A DNA stretch of 64,000 nt from Deinandra increscens subsp. villosa (GCA_039602395.1 JBCNJP010000028.1:558001-622000); one strand, 5' to 3'; shown: positions 42,823 through 55,739, numbered from the stretch's first letter. The notes: generated from the sequence alone by a model not told the origin. Program-made: numbers and translations.

Positions 42823-45117
42823 AAGGCTAAAGAAAACTCACCTCCATTAAGTTCAATGGTACAACTCGACCCCTTCACTGAGACTGGCTTTCTCACATGG
42901 CAGACAACCCTGAGAAACCTTTTAAGGCTCTTCGGGAAACTCTATGTCATTGACCGACCGATCGCGAGTATTCCATCTTACTTGCTAAATGAGAACTCGC
43001 GGTCTGAGCTCCAAAAGCACACTGACGATGATAAGGACGTCACTGACCTGATGTTATCTAGCATGACTCAGGATTATCGGTACAATTTCATGGGGATGTC
43101 TGCTTATGACATCATTCGTAAACTCAAGGATTTATTTGAATTGAGTCAGAGGACTGAGCGAGCTGATGCGCTTTCACAATTTGTGAACTGCTCTATGGCT
43201 AACGACTCCTCTCCATACGATCATGTCATGCTGATGAAAGCGTGTCGCGACAGGCTGATCGACCTTGGCTACTCCATCTCTGACGGGATGGCTCTTGATG
43301 TAGTACTCAGATCTTTGCCTGAACATTATCGCATTCTTGCGATTAATTGTTCGGCTCAGTCGATTGAGGAGGTTATTCCGTTGATACCCAACGTGAAGAT
43401 CAGGACCACGCCGGACGTGCTCAAAGTTGCGAATACAAAAATCTCCAAAGCCAAGAAGGTTAAAGAAGGCAAAGGCAAGAAACCACAGGTGCAGCCTCCC
43501 GAGGAGCGCCTGTGCTATGAGTGCAACAAAATGGGACACTGGCGACGCAACTGTCCTGTTTATCTTGCAAAGCTGAAGATGACCAAGAACCCTAATAAGG
43601 GTTGCTCATCAGGTATTTCAATAAATGTTATTGAACTTTTCACTGTTTCCTCCAATTCATGGGTATTTGATACTGGATGTGGTTATCACATTGTTAATGT
43701 TTTGCAGGAACCTGAGAAGTGGAAGAAGACAGAACGAGGCTGCATGGACCTCATCGTTGGTGACGGGAAGAGAGTCCCAGTGCTTGCTGCTGGCACTTAT
43801 TCTTTTTCATGCTCTTCTGGCCTTGTAGTTAATTTGATTAACTGTTTATATGCACCTGGTTTATCCAGAAACATTATTTATGTGTCTTCATTGTTTGAAC
43901 AAGGATTTCGGTATAAATTTAATGGAAATGTGATTTCTGCTTACCTTAATAATATCTTTTATTTCGAGGCTAAACCTCGACATGGTATATATGAGATAGA
44001 TGTTCAAACAAACGACCAGCTCTATCATGTTTCTAAAAGAAACAAAACTGATAGTAACGAATCCTCGTTATGGCACCATAGACTTGGTCACATAAGTAAG
44101 GCCCGCATCAAGAAGTTGCAAACTGCTGGCATTCTCGAATCCCAAGACGCAGATTCCTTCGATGAATGCGAGTCATGCTTATCTGGTAAATTAACCAAGT
44201 CACCCTTCACCCATACAGGTGAACGGGCCCAAGGCTTGTTAGGCATTATTCACACCGATGTGTGTGGACCCTTTCGAACCGAGACGAGAAATCGTGAACG
44301 GTACTTCGTGACTTTCATCGATGACTACAGCAGATATGCCTATGTCTATCTGATGAAAGACAAACATGAAACTTTTGAAAAGTTCAAAGAGTTTCAAAAC
44401 GAAGTACAAAATCAGTTAAATCGAACTATTAAAATACTTCGATCCGATAGAGGCGGAGAATACCTAAGCGCTGAATTCCTGAATCATCTGAAGGAATGTG
44501 GAATCGTTTCACAACCTACTCCTCCTGGCACACCCCAGTTAAATGGGGTTAGTGAAAGGAGAAATCGAACTTTGCTCAACATGGTTCGATCGATGATGTG
44601 CAGGACCACCTTGCCACATTCCTTTTGGGGATATGCCATCTTGACCGCTGCTCGCCTAATAAATCTGGCACCGACCAAGAAAGTGGGGAAGACCCCATAT
44701 GAGATATGGCATGATTCTCTTCCTAAACTATCATACCTCAGGGTATGGGGATGTGATGCTTATGTCACCAGTGAATCTGACAATAAGCTTGATCCCCGAG
44801 GTGAAAAGGTAACTTTCGTTGGTTACTATTGTAATACTGGTTATTATTTTTACCATCCTGATGCAAACACCGTTTCCATCAAAAGGAAAGGTAAATTCCT
44901 TGAGAAAGAATTCCTTACTCGAGGAACAAATAGTATCCAGTGGATCTTGAAGAAATTCGAGATACACCTAACCCTGAAACGGTCGCTGCGTCTGACCGAC
45001 AAGTTGTTGTCACACCATCAGACCCAAACACAAGCACAAGCGTTTGTAGGAGCTAAAGAATACGATATGAGCCTGATAGATACCTTGGATATCATGAGGC
45101 CTTCGATGTTCTGTTAA
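42823..45117 (+). pseudogene. Copia E gag, protease, integrase
   Basis: The conventional ATG is 42856; the frame is open from the splice acceptor at 42823. Domains by residue from 42856: Gag core with FLTWQTTLRNLL (about 12-23), zinc knuckle CYECNKMGHWRRNC (about 220-233), protease WVFDTGCGYHI (DTG about 272), GAG-pre-integrase SLWHHRLGHI (about 403), integrase core with TDVCGPF, SDRGGEY (about 530) and NGVSERRNR (about 563). The protease has DTG where DSG is commoner in plant Copia. The frame is lost near 44960-45100 and stops at 45117. All visible catalytic residues are intact. Confidence 0.92.
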
Positions 45118-45194
45118 TAGCCGATTCTAACGATGAGCCTATTAATTACAAAGTTGCTATATCGGATCCGGAATCTGATAAATGGCTTGAAGCC

Positions 45195-46717
45195 ATGAAC
45201 GCTGAGATGCAATCCATGCGTGACAATCACGTCTGGGACTTGATTGAGCTACCCCCCGATACACGGGCAGTAGGGAGCAAGTGGATCTTTAAAAGAAAAA
45301 CTGACATGCATGGAAATGTGCAAACCTACAAGGCACGGCTTGTAGCGAAAGGTTTCACTCAAACTCAAGGGATTGATTATGATGAGACCTTTTCACCCGT
45401 TGTCATGATCAAATCGATCAGGATTCTCCTTTCCATAGCCGCATACCATGACTATGAGATATGGCAAATGGACGTTAAAACCGCCTTCCTGAACGGACAG
45501 CTCGAAGAGGATATCTACATGGTTCAGCCTGATGGTTTTGTCGATCCAGAGAATCCAAACAAGGTTTGCAAACTAAGCAAGTCCATTTATGGACTCAAGC
45601 AAGCATCTCGAAGCTGGAATCTTCGTTTTGATCAAAAGGTCAAAGAGTTTGGTTTTGAACAAAACAAAGATGAGCCTTGTGTTTATAGAAAGGAAAGTGG
45701 GAGCGCTGTATCGTTCCTCGTACTGTACGTGGACGATATATTGATCATAGGGAACAACATACCCATTCTTAACGAAGTTAAGAAATGGCTTTCATCTTGT
45801 TTCGCTATGAAAGACCTTGGAGAAGCCGCTTACATTCTGGGAATCAAAATTCACAAAGATCGATCTAAGCGCCTTTTGGGACTCAGTCAAAGCACATACA
45901 TAGATAAGATCATAGCTCGGTTCAATATGAGCAACTCCAAGAAAGGAACCGTTCCCATGACTAAGGGAACGATCTTGGACAAATCTCAAGCACCTAAAAC
46001 GGAGCGCGAGATAAGCCAAATGGCATCGATCCCATTTACCTCTGCTATTGGATCTATCATGTATGCCATGCTCTGCACACGACCGGATGTCTCGTATGCA
46101 CTGAGCGTGACAAGTCGGTACCAACAGATGCCAGGACTAGCTCACTGGACTGCTGTAAAGAACATACTGAAATACTTGAGAAACACCACTGATATGTTTC
46201 TCGTATTCGGGGGTGTTGATGAGGAGCACACTGTAAGATGTTACACTGACGCTAGTTTTCAGACTGACCGAGATGACTCTCACTCACAGTCGGGATTCGT
46301 ATTCACTCTTAACAGAGGGGCTGTTTCTTGGAGAAGCTCAAAACAGCCAGTAGTAGCTGATTCTACTACTGAATCCGAATACATAGCCGCCTCAGAAGCT
46401 GCTAAAGAAGCCGTGTGGATGAAGAAATTCATATCCGATCTCGATGCTGTGCCAAGTATTAGGCAGCCCATCGAGATGTTGTGCGATAACACAGAGCTAT
46501 AGCTCAAGCCAAAGAGCAACGGTCCCATAAGATGGCCAAGCACGTCCTGAGGAAATTCCACTACATAAGAGAAGTAGTCGACAGAAATGAAATCAAAATA
46601 AGCAAAGTACACACAGATCAAAACTTAGCTGATCCCTTTACTAAGCCTATGACTCAGGAGACTCATATACGCCACAGAGAAGCGATAGGGCTTAGATTAG
46701 CTAAAGACATGTTTTGA
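45195..46717 (+). pseudogene. Copia E reverse transcriptase and RNase H
   Basis: The 435-codon frame contains RT (KWIFKRKTDMHGN, GIDYDETFSPV, MDVKTAFLNG, active site LYVDDILIIG at about residue 178) and RNase H (CYTDASFQ, STTESEYIAASEAAKEAVW, CDN). A one-base loss near 46493 (CACAGAGC where CACAGGAGC is expected) gives a stop at 46500-46502. The continuing frame (46503-46717) holds KHVLRKFHYIREVVDRNEI and the ADPFTKPM motif, the normal Copia C-terminus. Confidence 0.92.
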
Positions 46718-47539
46718 TTCAGTATTTGGATGTATGAACACCAACAGTTATTTATATTATTCTTATTCCATCTGTTTTATGCAATAATGAATTACATAAC
46801 TGTGTTCAATATTTGTACGTTTAATCCATGGACAATAAGTTCTTGTCCTAAATGTCCGTAGTCGATTAGATAGTGGGAGCTATACTAAAGAAAGACTATT
46901 GTGACTAGTTGAACTTTAAAGTTGTTTAACGTTCAAACTCACAGACCTCATTGGTGAATGACGTTGGACGTAACTCGCATCATGCAACGCAAACATGGAA
47001 GTCTTGCTTGCTTGATTAAATGCATGCTCTAATGTATCCTTAGACCTGAGACGCATATTCGAACTCCTTTCTACTAAAGAACATTCTTTGATTGTAGCCT
47101 AACGTTGTCGCGTAACTGCCAGCCATAACGGCTACTTTTGGGAATGGCTCTGAGGTTTAGTGGGAGCTGTATGCCTCAACAAGGGATTCTGTACTCTTGC
47201 TTCGGCAACAGTTAGACATAAAGGCGCCCTCGTTGGTTCCAAGTGATAAGTGTGAGGCCTCACCCAAACTTACTGTGTGTTTGTTGGATCACTTCGAATT
47301 ATATCGAGAATGAAAATCGATGAATAAAATATGGGAGTCCATGTCTCATAATTCATCAATGTCTTATGCAGAAAGGAACATATGACAATGAATGCACAAG
47401 TCGTGAGTCTGCTTGATGGTCAATCAGATATACTTTGGCAAACGACTTAAAGTGTCAATATTAGTTGGTGTAGCTATGCATAGCTAGAGTGCCTCTGGCT
47501 GCGCTAGTTAAACTGTCGCGTTCAGTCCAAGTGGGAGAC
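46718..47539 (+). other. Copia E 3' untranslated region and polypurine tract
   Basis: About 800 bp without a supported gene between RNase H and the 3' LTR, ending in AAGTGGGAG (47529-47537), the primer for plus-strand synthesis. A similar AGTGGGAGC word occurs inside it at 46872 and 47158. Confidence 0.8.
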
Positions 47540-48707
47540 TGTTGGATATATGGTGTCCTGACCCGACGAATTAACGAACCCGACCGATATTGACCCGTAA
47601 GAGTTACACCCGGGTCAACGGACTATTAAATCTAATTAATTGTTAATTAGAAATAAACGAACTAAATGGTGAGTTAAATAAATATTAATTATTTATTTAA
47701 TTAAAACGACAAAATCTATCGGTTTAAAATTACTCGGTAATTAAAAGACGAACCGATCAGTTGTTACTGGATTAACAGACTGATCGGTTGGTGGACTAAA
47801 GGAGGATCGCGACCGGGCCCAGTTCGCAGGCCCCGGTCCGCGATTTAATATTAATAGGAGAATGGAGGAGGTGGATTAACACAGAAGTCAAAAACCCTAA
47901 TCTCCTCCCTCACTCTCTCTCTGCGTCGTAACCGCCGAAGCCGGCTCCGCCGCCGACCGCCGATCGCCGCCTCCTCCACCGTGATCCCTTGCAATCTCTG
48001 ATGGATCCCCGTCTTGCCAGTATTTGCGCCCGACTCGAGAGCGTAGCCGTTGCAGCCCGAGCCGAAGCCGCAGCCCGAGCCGAAGCCGCAGCCCGAGCCG
48101 CCGCCGCGGCTCAAGCCGCCGCCGCCGCCGCCGCCGCTCACGCGCCGCCGCGCGACCACCGACCGGTGGTTCTCGCGCTGCCGGCGCAGCCGAGACCACC
48201 GCGTCCGGTCCCGTCGTCGTGGCCCGCGCCGTTATACCCACCGGCCGCGGCCACCGCGTCACCTTCGATCACCGGCGATTCGATCGTGGTGGGATCCGTT
48301 CCGGTGGCCATCCCGACGGAGAAGATTTTGTCACCACCACCGGTGGTATCCCTGCCACCACCGCCGCCAGTCGCCGCCGCCGCCGATGCCGCCGTCAATG
48401 ACTTGTCTCGAAGGTTCGAGTCAGACGTCTCAGTTCGTCCTAGCGCGAGCCCGTTGAATCCGGGTGTCTCGAGCGGTTGCTCGGATCCCGCCAAGGTATA
48501 TCTAATTCGTTAGATAGTTATTTATTTATTTATTTTAAATAAATATATTTTTCTGTGTTTGTCGTGTTTCGGTGATTGATCCCGTTACAGTTGCATCCGC
48601 GTTTTAATCGTTTCCGCTGCCAAATTAATTTAGAATTAATTTAATTAAATATATCGGTTTTAATAAAATTAAAATCGGTAACCCGGATCCCACTGTAAAT
48701 TCCAACA
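47540..48707 (+). repeat. Copia E 3' LTR, with intact candidate exon 48001-48495
   Basis: 1168 bp. It keeps the longer, in-frame version of the LTR ORF, ending ...GVSSGCSDPAK at the GTATAT donor. Since retrotransposon LTRs are copied from one template, this version probably reflects the parent better than the 5' LTR. Confidence 0.93.
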
Positions 48708-48712
48708 TCTAT

Positions 48713-49280
48713 TTGGTCCTTCTTAAGGCTAACGGACCCTATGTGCCAATTACTCCCCATTAACCCGAATTGAGTCATATTGGTACTAATTCTGTCTAAT
48801 TGGCCCTCATCGGTCCTAACTGGCTCTAATAGGTCATAATTCGTCCTTATTGGTCCTAATTGAGCATATTCGACCATCATTGGTCCTAATGGGTCCTTAT
48901 TAACCCTAATTGGTCTTAATTCACCCTCATTGTGATTGACCCTTATTGGTATCGATGGTCCTCATTCAGACTAATTGGCCCTCATTGGTCCTAATTGGTC
49001 ATACTTGATCGATCTTCATTAATCATGTTCCTTCATGTTCCTTCCTTCACGGTCCTATGAGCATAATCTACCTTTTCATTGAATTGGTCCTAATTCGTAT
49101 TCATTGAACATATTAATTGACCATAACTGGTCTTTATTGATCGTAAAGTATCCTAAATGATGCTAATTGACAGCATTTAGTCCTCATTGAATCTAGTTGG
49201 TCCTCATTGGCCAACTTTGACCCTAATTGCTCCTAATTGGTATCCTAATATATTGGCCCTCGTTTATTATTTTTTTAAAA
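48713..49280. repeat. CACTA-1 fold-back array, right arm
   Basis: GGTCCTAATTGG-type words complementary to the left arm at 39960-40501; aligned with 34125-34680 of CACTA-2. Confidence 0.85.
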
Positions 49281-49588
49281 TTAATTAATTATACATGATA
49301 AATTCGCAACATGGCGGTCTTTGGGTATTTTTGTTCTTAATTGAATAGTAATTTATTATTTTCATTTTTGAGTTGTGTTTTAGTAATGCCATCGTATTTG
49401 GTAGTTGCGTTATCATGGCCGCAAAGCACGTGTTAGTCAAATCTTGTTTAGTATATCTAAAAGAAAATAATAAAATTAATATTCATCCATATTTTTTGTT
49501 AGGGATTATTTTTCCGATGGCCGTCGAGAGCACAAATATCATCCATTTTTAGGGCTTTTAAACCCCATCTGCTTAAAGGATCACAGTT
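49281..49588. other. Conserved spacer of CACTA-1
   Basis: Counterpart of 34681-34954; no gene seen. Confidence 0.5.
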
Positions 49589-49656
49589 ATGTCAACCGAA
49601 ATTGATATACTTGTACTATTTTATAATCTCATTATTTCAACACCTCAAGAGGATGA

Positions 49657-52600
49657 TGTCACACCCCGGTCAACGGTTCATAGTCGAGGATACATAGAAC
49701 AACTTCTAATAAATTAAAACTTCATAGAACATTACTTCATTTCATTACAGCGGAAAAGATAGTGGAAACGATAATGTCTTACAATTTGAAAACAATAAGT
49801 CTTAAATTAATATTAAAAGCATAAATCGGTTTATTTGGATAGTCGGGACTATGACTCCGAAAGCAGGTCCGATAGCGTACATAAGCCCCCATTTGCATGT
49901 CTTCATGAGTTGCGTCAATTACCTAAGAAATCATGAGTTTAAAAGGTCAACATAAAGTTGGTGAGGTTCACATGTTTAAGACTCACCGTTTAATCATTGT
50001 AAAACAGTTTTCAGTATACTTAAATATTACGTTGGTTTACCGTTGTGGTTTCATGATCTCACCTGAACCTTGATTTCAAATACTAACGGTTTACCCACCC
50101 AGCATCTCTTGCCCAGAGATGTTAAACAGAGCAGAATAACTGACGTGTACGCCCAGACAATCCGGAGTCAGAACTGGAGCTACCAGTTAGGGTAGGGTTG
50201 TCAACCCAAATAGATCTATTCACTAGTTATCGTTTCGTACAGAACTAATTGAAATCAATTAATGGTGGGATTACGGTTGTACAAACGTTCATAACGATAA
50301 TGTACCAAGTTGGGCAATCAGTAAGAGAACAAGTAGTCATACGGCTAACAGATAAACCATAATATTAAGTAAAAAGCATTTATCAGATTTCATGATTTCT
50401 CCCCCAAAGTATAAAGCAGTTAAAAGGAAAAGGGGCCGTGAAACTCACTGAATCAGCAGGTAAACGGTAAATAAGCAGTGAAGGAACGGTAGCACGTAAC
50501 GTGCTAAATCATTAAATAAACATATGCATAAGGTCTTATGATCATTTGAGTAACAAAAGTCACCCAAGTGATACCGGTCAAGTCTTGACGTTTTTTTTAA
50601 TCCGTTTGTATCTTTGAAAACCCGTTAACTTGTATTTATCAAACAAATACGTTCGGTGATGATTTATATTTATGTTAAACAAATATAACCAAAGAATATT
50701 CATTTTTAATAAGTCAACCAAGTCTTGAACATTGAGTTTAAAATAATAATAATAATGTTTATTATTATTTTCACAAGTTCGTATAATTATTTTTTTAATT
50801 AAATAATTACATATTCGATTTGTTAATCTTGCCAGTTATAATTATATTAAATAATTATGATTAACAATACTTTGGTGAATAAAGCATGGTTTATATCTTT
50901 TGCAAATAATTATTTGTCAAGAATAATTATTAAATGTTTGCTTTATTTTTAAAACATGAATCTTTAAGGAAAACATTCAAAGTTTCTAACATTTAATCAT
51001 TTATTTTTCGAAAGCGTTTAATGTTTCATTTGCATGAAATATATATTTCTTTCATAAATATTTTCAAAACATTGTAACGACGCTTGGATTTATAAAATCG
51101 TCTTTTATAAAAAAAATTGATTTTATTTAAAATCTCCAACGGACGAAATTCCATTTTGGTTACTTTGATTTCATTAAAGTAACATTTAAAATCCATATGA
51201 GTATTTAAAGTCAATGACTTGCCTTTGATTTATTTTTATAAAAATCCTTTTATAAAAATATTTCTCTTCACATGTGACTTTTTATAGAAAAATTGTCCAT
51301 TTATATAAAAGCCTTAGAAAGGTTAAAACTTGTAATAAATCCAAGTATTTATGTCAAATAAATCATTTGACATAAATATTATTCTTACTAATTCTAGCAA
51401 GAATTTAATATATTCTTTCTGTCTTGAGTTCTTTTTATAACACATTTAATGTGTCACTTTTACTAAAACAAGTATCATTCTTTTGTTTTAGTCATAGGTT
51501 ACATATGTAACATTTATTTAATTCCCTTGATTTAAATAAGTCCATAAACATGTTTATTATATTCTTTCATTTTCTAGTATTTTTATATCATAATCATAAG
51601 TTCATATATACTAACACTTTGTGTTAGGACCAATTATTAAATAAAAATGCAATCACTAACACATTAGTGTTAGGACAAGAAAATAAATAACAATCACTAA
51701 CACATTTGTGTTAGGACAAGGAAATATAAATAACAATCACTAACACATTTGTGTTAGGACAAGGAAATATAAATAACAATCACTAACACATTTGTGTTAG
51801 GACAAGGAAATATAAACAACAATCACTAACACATTTGTGTTAGGACAAGGAAATATAAACATGTAGAGATTGTTAGTTAACATTTTTAATTTATATGAAG
51901 AGGCTTGAGGTTTTGTTAAAATCAACTAACTTATGAAATCAAGATTTCATATATGCAAGATTCTTGGTGCACACTCATTACTTTCTTTTGATTTCACAAG
52001 TGTGTTTCACCACACCCCTTGGTTATATTAAGTCTCAAAGACACCAAGAAAGGGTGCTTGATCTTGGGAGAAAAGGAGGTTAAAGAGAGAGTTTTGTTAG
52101 TTGATCATAACAAAATGCAAGCATTCAAGTGATTGGTTTATTGTCAAGACTTGTAGGGTGATCCTTGGATGGTTAAGCATGTAAGAAATATAGGAGAAAA
52201 GGGGTTTAAAATACTCACAATGTTTGTGAGTTAAAACCGGCAAGAAAAGGGGAAAGGCGGCGGTCCGGCGGCGGCGTACGGTGGCCGGCGGTGGAGGCAG
52301 CGGCGGCTGCAGGGTGGCGGTGTGGTGGCTCTCGGCCGATCAAAGAGAAGGAGAGGGAGGAGTGTGGGTGTTTGCTTGTAGTGGTGCAGGGGAACAAGTG
52401 GGGTTTAACCACCTTTTTATAATCAAAAGTGGGATTAATATCCATTGGGTAAATTAGTGTTGTCACTCCCACATTAATCCTAACTAATCTCAAGTGTAGG
52501 TGGTTTGTTTAATAAATTTTATAAAAGTTTAGAAGCTTTTATAAAATATGGAGGTGATAGGAGTTAAATAAAATCATAACTTTTTAAAATATAATCCAAG

Positions 52601-53396
52601 TATATTTAATCCAATTGAATGGTGGTTTTTATTTTTATAAACGTTGTTAACCCAAATTTTGTAGAAGTATTAGCGGTTTACATTTTATAAAACTTGTTGG
52701 GTAAAATCTATAAAACATAATGGGTAAATTTTTTTATAAAATGCTTTGGGCCACAACAAAAGGAATTAAAAGGTTTGGGATTGGGCCGAAGCCCAATCGG
52801 TTTTGGAAAAGAAGGCTGGGTCGAAGCCCAGTTGGGTTCGCGAGGTGGATCGGGCCGAAGCCCAATCGGGTTTGCGAGGAGGATTGGGCCGAAGCCCATT
52901 TGGGATCGGGTTGGGCCGGTCCTTGGTTTTGGGCCGCAAAAAGGGGACGGGTCGGGTTGGTGATGCGGGCCGCGAAGGAAAAAGAAAAAGGATTTTGGCC
53001 GGTTCGGCCCATTGTGATACGGGTCGCGGGTCGGGTTTCCGGTTTAGGGAAAATACTCGGCGCGTCAAGGCGAGTCTATCGTTAAGTTTTCGGGTTGACC
53101 CGGGTTGATTTGGGCTTATTGGGCTTTACTGGGCCCAATAGAGTTAACGGATATTGTTTTGGTTAAAGTCTTGACAACGTAACGTTTTTCACAGCATTTT
53201 AAATTCATGAAACGTTTTAACATGAAACGTTCATATTTCATAGTTATTTGACGCGAAATTTAAATCCGTTAATCATTTAACTAAACGTAGTTAATCATGG
53301 GGTTTAAAAACAGAAGTCACATAATTATCACATAATAAAAGTCAACAAAAGTCAACGGAGAGAGAGTTTCACCTGATTTTTGGACTGGGTGTCACA
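49657..53396 (-). mobile_element. Solo LTR of a large Gypsy element
   Basis: TGTCACACCCC... to ...GGGTGTCACA, 3740 bp, with the same terminal style as the minus-strand Gypsy LTR at 17570. Flanks are GATGA (49652-49656) and AATGA (53397-53401), a 5-bp duplication with one change. It contains no retroelement domain, so recombination between LTRs is the likely origin. Internal features: a hairpin tandem repeat (51615-51850), a GC-rich segment (52240-52340) and repeated GGGCCGAAGCCCA words (52780-52920). Confidence 0.82.
51615..51850. repeat. Tandem repeat with a CTAACACA-TGTGTTAG palindrome
   Basis: About six units of 40-45 bp, each with CTAACACATTTGTGTTAG followed by GACAAGGAAATATAAA. The 18-base core is a near-perfect palindrome in most units. 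Non-coding, inside the solo LTR. Confidence 0.85.
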
Positions 53397-53896
53397 AATG
53401 AACCTCCTGCTCAACCTCCGGTGGATGACCGTTGGGAGGATGAAGCCTTATGGAATTGGGCACTTGAAGACTTTTACGAACTGGATGATGAAGTTCATCT
53501 TGAAGAAGAAGAATCGATGGATGAAGATCCGGTGGATGAACCCGCCGGAAGAGCCACGTGGAGATATTTAATTAATTAATTTGGTTATGTTTATGTTTAA
53601 ATTTAGGTTTAATTATGTTTAATATACATATTGTTTAATTAATTTTGGGTTTTATTATCAGTTTGAACAATCCCCCCCCCCCCCCTCTAATTAAAATTTT
53701 CCACAAAAAAATTGAATTTCCCACCACTAGTTTAAATTTCACCCAAAATTTCGAACTAAATTTACTTATTATCAATTGATTAGATACTTTTCCCTCTCAC
53801 ATTCATCGAAAATTTCCAATTAAACAGCTCCGGTGAATAACTAGGTCTTCTTTCTCATCCATATCACTAATTCTGATTCATCACTAATTTCGTCTC

Positions 53897-55133
53897 ATGG
53901 ACGTTCACGAACGAATAGTGACGCAACAAGGAACTTCAACAGACGGCGCTAGCGATTCTTCAGAATTTCCATGTGTTTTGGGAGACCAATCTGTCTAGAA
54001 AATGGTAATTGTCAAGTTATTCATTAATTACAATGTGTTTTCATAAAATTGTTTGTTTTGTTTATTATTGATACGAATTTAACTTGGGATCCCTTTATTT
54101 GTGTATAATTATAGTTACAGGTCGATAAAATTTTGTTTCATACAGAATTAGGAAGCTACGGGTTATTTACTTTCTTACATGACTGTTGGAGCATGCTAAA
54201 TTAGTTAGTTTATGCCAAGAATGTTGAGGTCATGTTACAGGTGTTGGTTGGGGGGGGGGGTGGATACAAAAATGTTGATGAACCTCCATTCTTCTTTATA
54301 TAAAGTGAGGACATGATGTGTTCCACTCTTCCCTTTAGATGTCTTTCGTGTATAACATATCAAATAATAGGGTCTTTATGTGATATATTAATAAGAACTA
54401 AATTATTTTAAACAACATGTTTATAGGATCATTTTAGGAGGAATAGAAGAATGTTGATGCCAAGCATCTGCTACATTATATTATGCTACATTCTGTGAAT
54501 TTTCAAACTTTAAGAACCTTCAGCATTCTTATGTGTTTACTGTTTCATCTGATACATTCTGTGTATTTCAAACTTTATTTTCTGCATGCTTTCTTATTTA
54601 TGTACTTTGTTAAAAAGCATCTAACTACATTCTGTTAATTGTACAAAATTCAAGGATGGATCCATCGACCTTGATCACATGAAAAAACTTGAGTTGGAAC
54701 TTAAAGAAGAGAGACTTCTGCGTGATGAAAAAATGAAGAACTTAAGGCCCTCTTCTTGAAGATTGAAGAATCGGAGAAAAAACTTGATCTACTTATAGCT
54801 CATCTGTTTGCACTTGGAACACTGTTACCACAACCTAATGCTTCGGCATCTATAGAGGTAAATTATTTACATCACAACTTAATCATACTATTCACAAGTA
54901 CCTAATAACATTTACTTTATACCAATTCAAAACATTGTTCTAGGTAACTTCTATGGAGATTTCTGTTGGATCTAACCGCAGCACTAATCATGCTCACATA
55001 CACACAATGGTTAGTATTTGTCAAACTCATTATCGGTTTGATTGTTGATTTCAAAAAAGTAATTAATTAAACTGTGGGGCATTGAATCGGTGGTCAATCA
55101 AACTCATCTGAAGCAGTTGAAAAGAAAAGGTAA
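53897..55133 (+). pseudogene. CACTA-1 spliced coiled-coil gene
   Basis: Exon 1 (53897-54004, 36 codons, MDVHERIVTQQGTST...) ends at a GGTAATT donor. Exon 2 (54655-54857) encodes the same Leu/Glu/Lys coiled coil as CACTA-2, and exon 3 (54944-55009, 22 codons) has AG/GT borders. Lesions: a TAG four codons before the exon 1 donor (CAG in CACTA-2), a 7-nt shorter exon 2 that shifts the frame, and loss of the exon 4 acceptor (TGTGG where CACTA-2 has TGTAG, near 55076). Here the ATG is intact while CACTA-2 lost it, so the two copies decayed independently from a common spliced gene. Confidence 0.62.
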
Positions 55134-55739
55134 ATATTTTCCAGTTAAGTTTCATTCCGTTCTATGGTTTCACATTAATCTGTTTGGGAATGTCATGTAG
55201 TCCCATTTCTAATGTTATTTGGTACCTCAAACACTTGGGCTAGGTAGTGATTGCTGGAACAAATGGTGATATGTGTACCAAATAAATATCAACTGACTTT
55301 GAAGTTGATCCGAAACTTAATGTGATGTTCATCCGGATGTTTAAAGTTCATCTGGATATCTAATGTTCATCCAGAAATCAATTGAATTGTAGGACCTAAT
55401 CACCCATACTACTTGTAATAAAATGGCACTTCTCAGTCCATATCTATCATGGTGGTAAGTATTTGAAAAATGCAATATATTCTGATCAGTTTCCATAACC
55501 TAATTATCAAGTATATGTTTTTGTGTAGGAATACAAGAAAAAATGGTCCTAATTAAGCTCAAATCTGAACAGTTGAAGATGAAGATCATGTGGTAGTGTT
55601 GTTGGCTCGCGGATTGAGGATTAAATTGAGAATAATTATGCATGTATGTAGTGAATTTTTTTTTAACTTTTTATTTGTATTTCATTTGTATTTGATTTGT
55701 AGTGAACAAAAAGTTTGTAATTGATTTTATTTGATTTGT

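Larger units (their letters stand above)
40502..48707 (+). mobile_element. Copia E, full-length Copia retrotransposon
   Basis: Flanked by perfect TCTAT duplications. LTRs 40502-41641 and 47540-48707 (TGTTGG...CCAACA), PBS GTGGTATCAGAGCC at 41642-41655, polypurine tract at 47527-47539 (AAGTGGGAG region). Order gag, protease, integrase, RT, RNase H proves Copia. Two frameshifts break the polyprotein. The CACTA-2 copy preserves the empty site (GATGAGTCTAGTTGG, about 34125). Confidence 0.95.
49589..53579 (+). pseudogene. Acidic small ORF of CACTA-1, split by the solo LTR
   Basis: The first part (49589-49656) encodes MSTEIDILVLFYNLIIS and a few more residues. After the solo LTR and its target copy, 53397-53579 continues in the same frame as a Trp/Asp/Glu-rich segment (WEDEALWNWALEDFYELDDE) and ends at TAA 53577-53579. 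Total about 81 residues, strongly acidic. It has no family I recognise. Conservation of the start between both CACTA copies suggests a real but now degraded gene. Confidence 0.5.

Noticed and set aside
51615..51850. CRISPR-like array
   Set aside because: The repeat units are contiguous and near-identical without unique spacers, and the window is a plant nuclear genome full of retrotransposons.
52708..53108. Overlapping ORFs of 60-120 codons in the solo LTR
   Set aside because: They are made by the repeated GGGCCGAAGCCCA words and overlap on both strands, with no domain.
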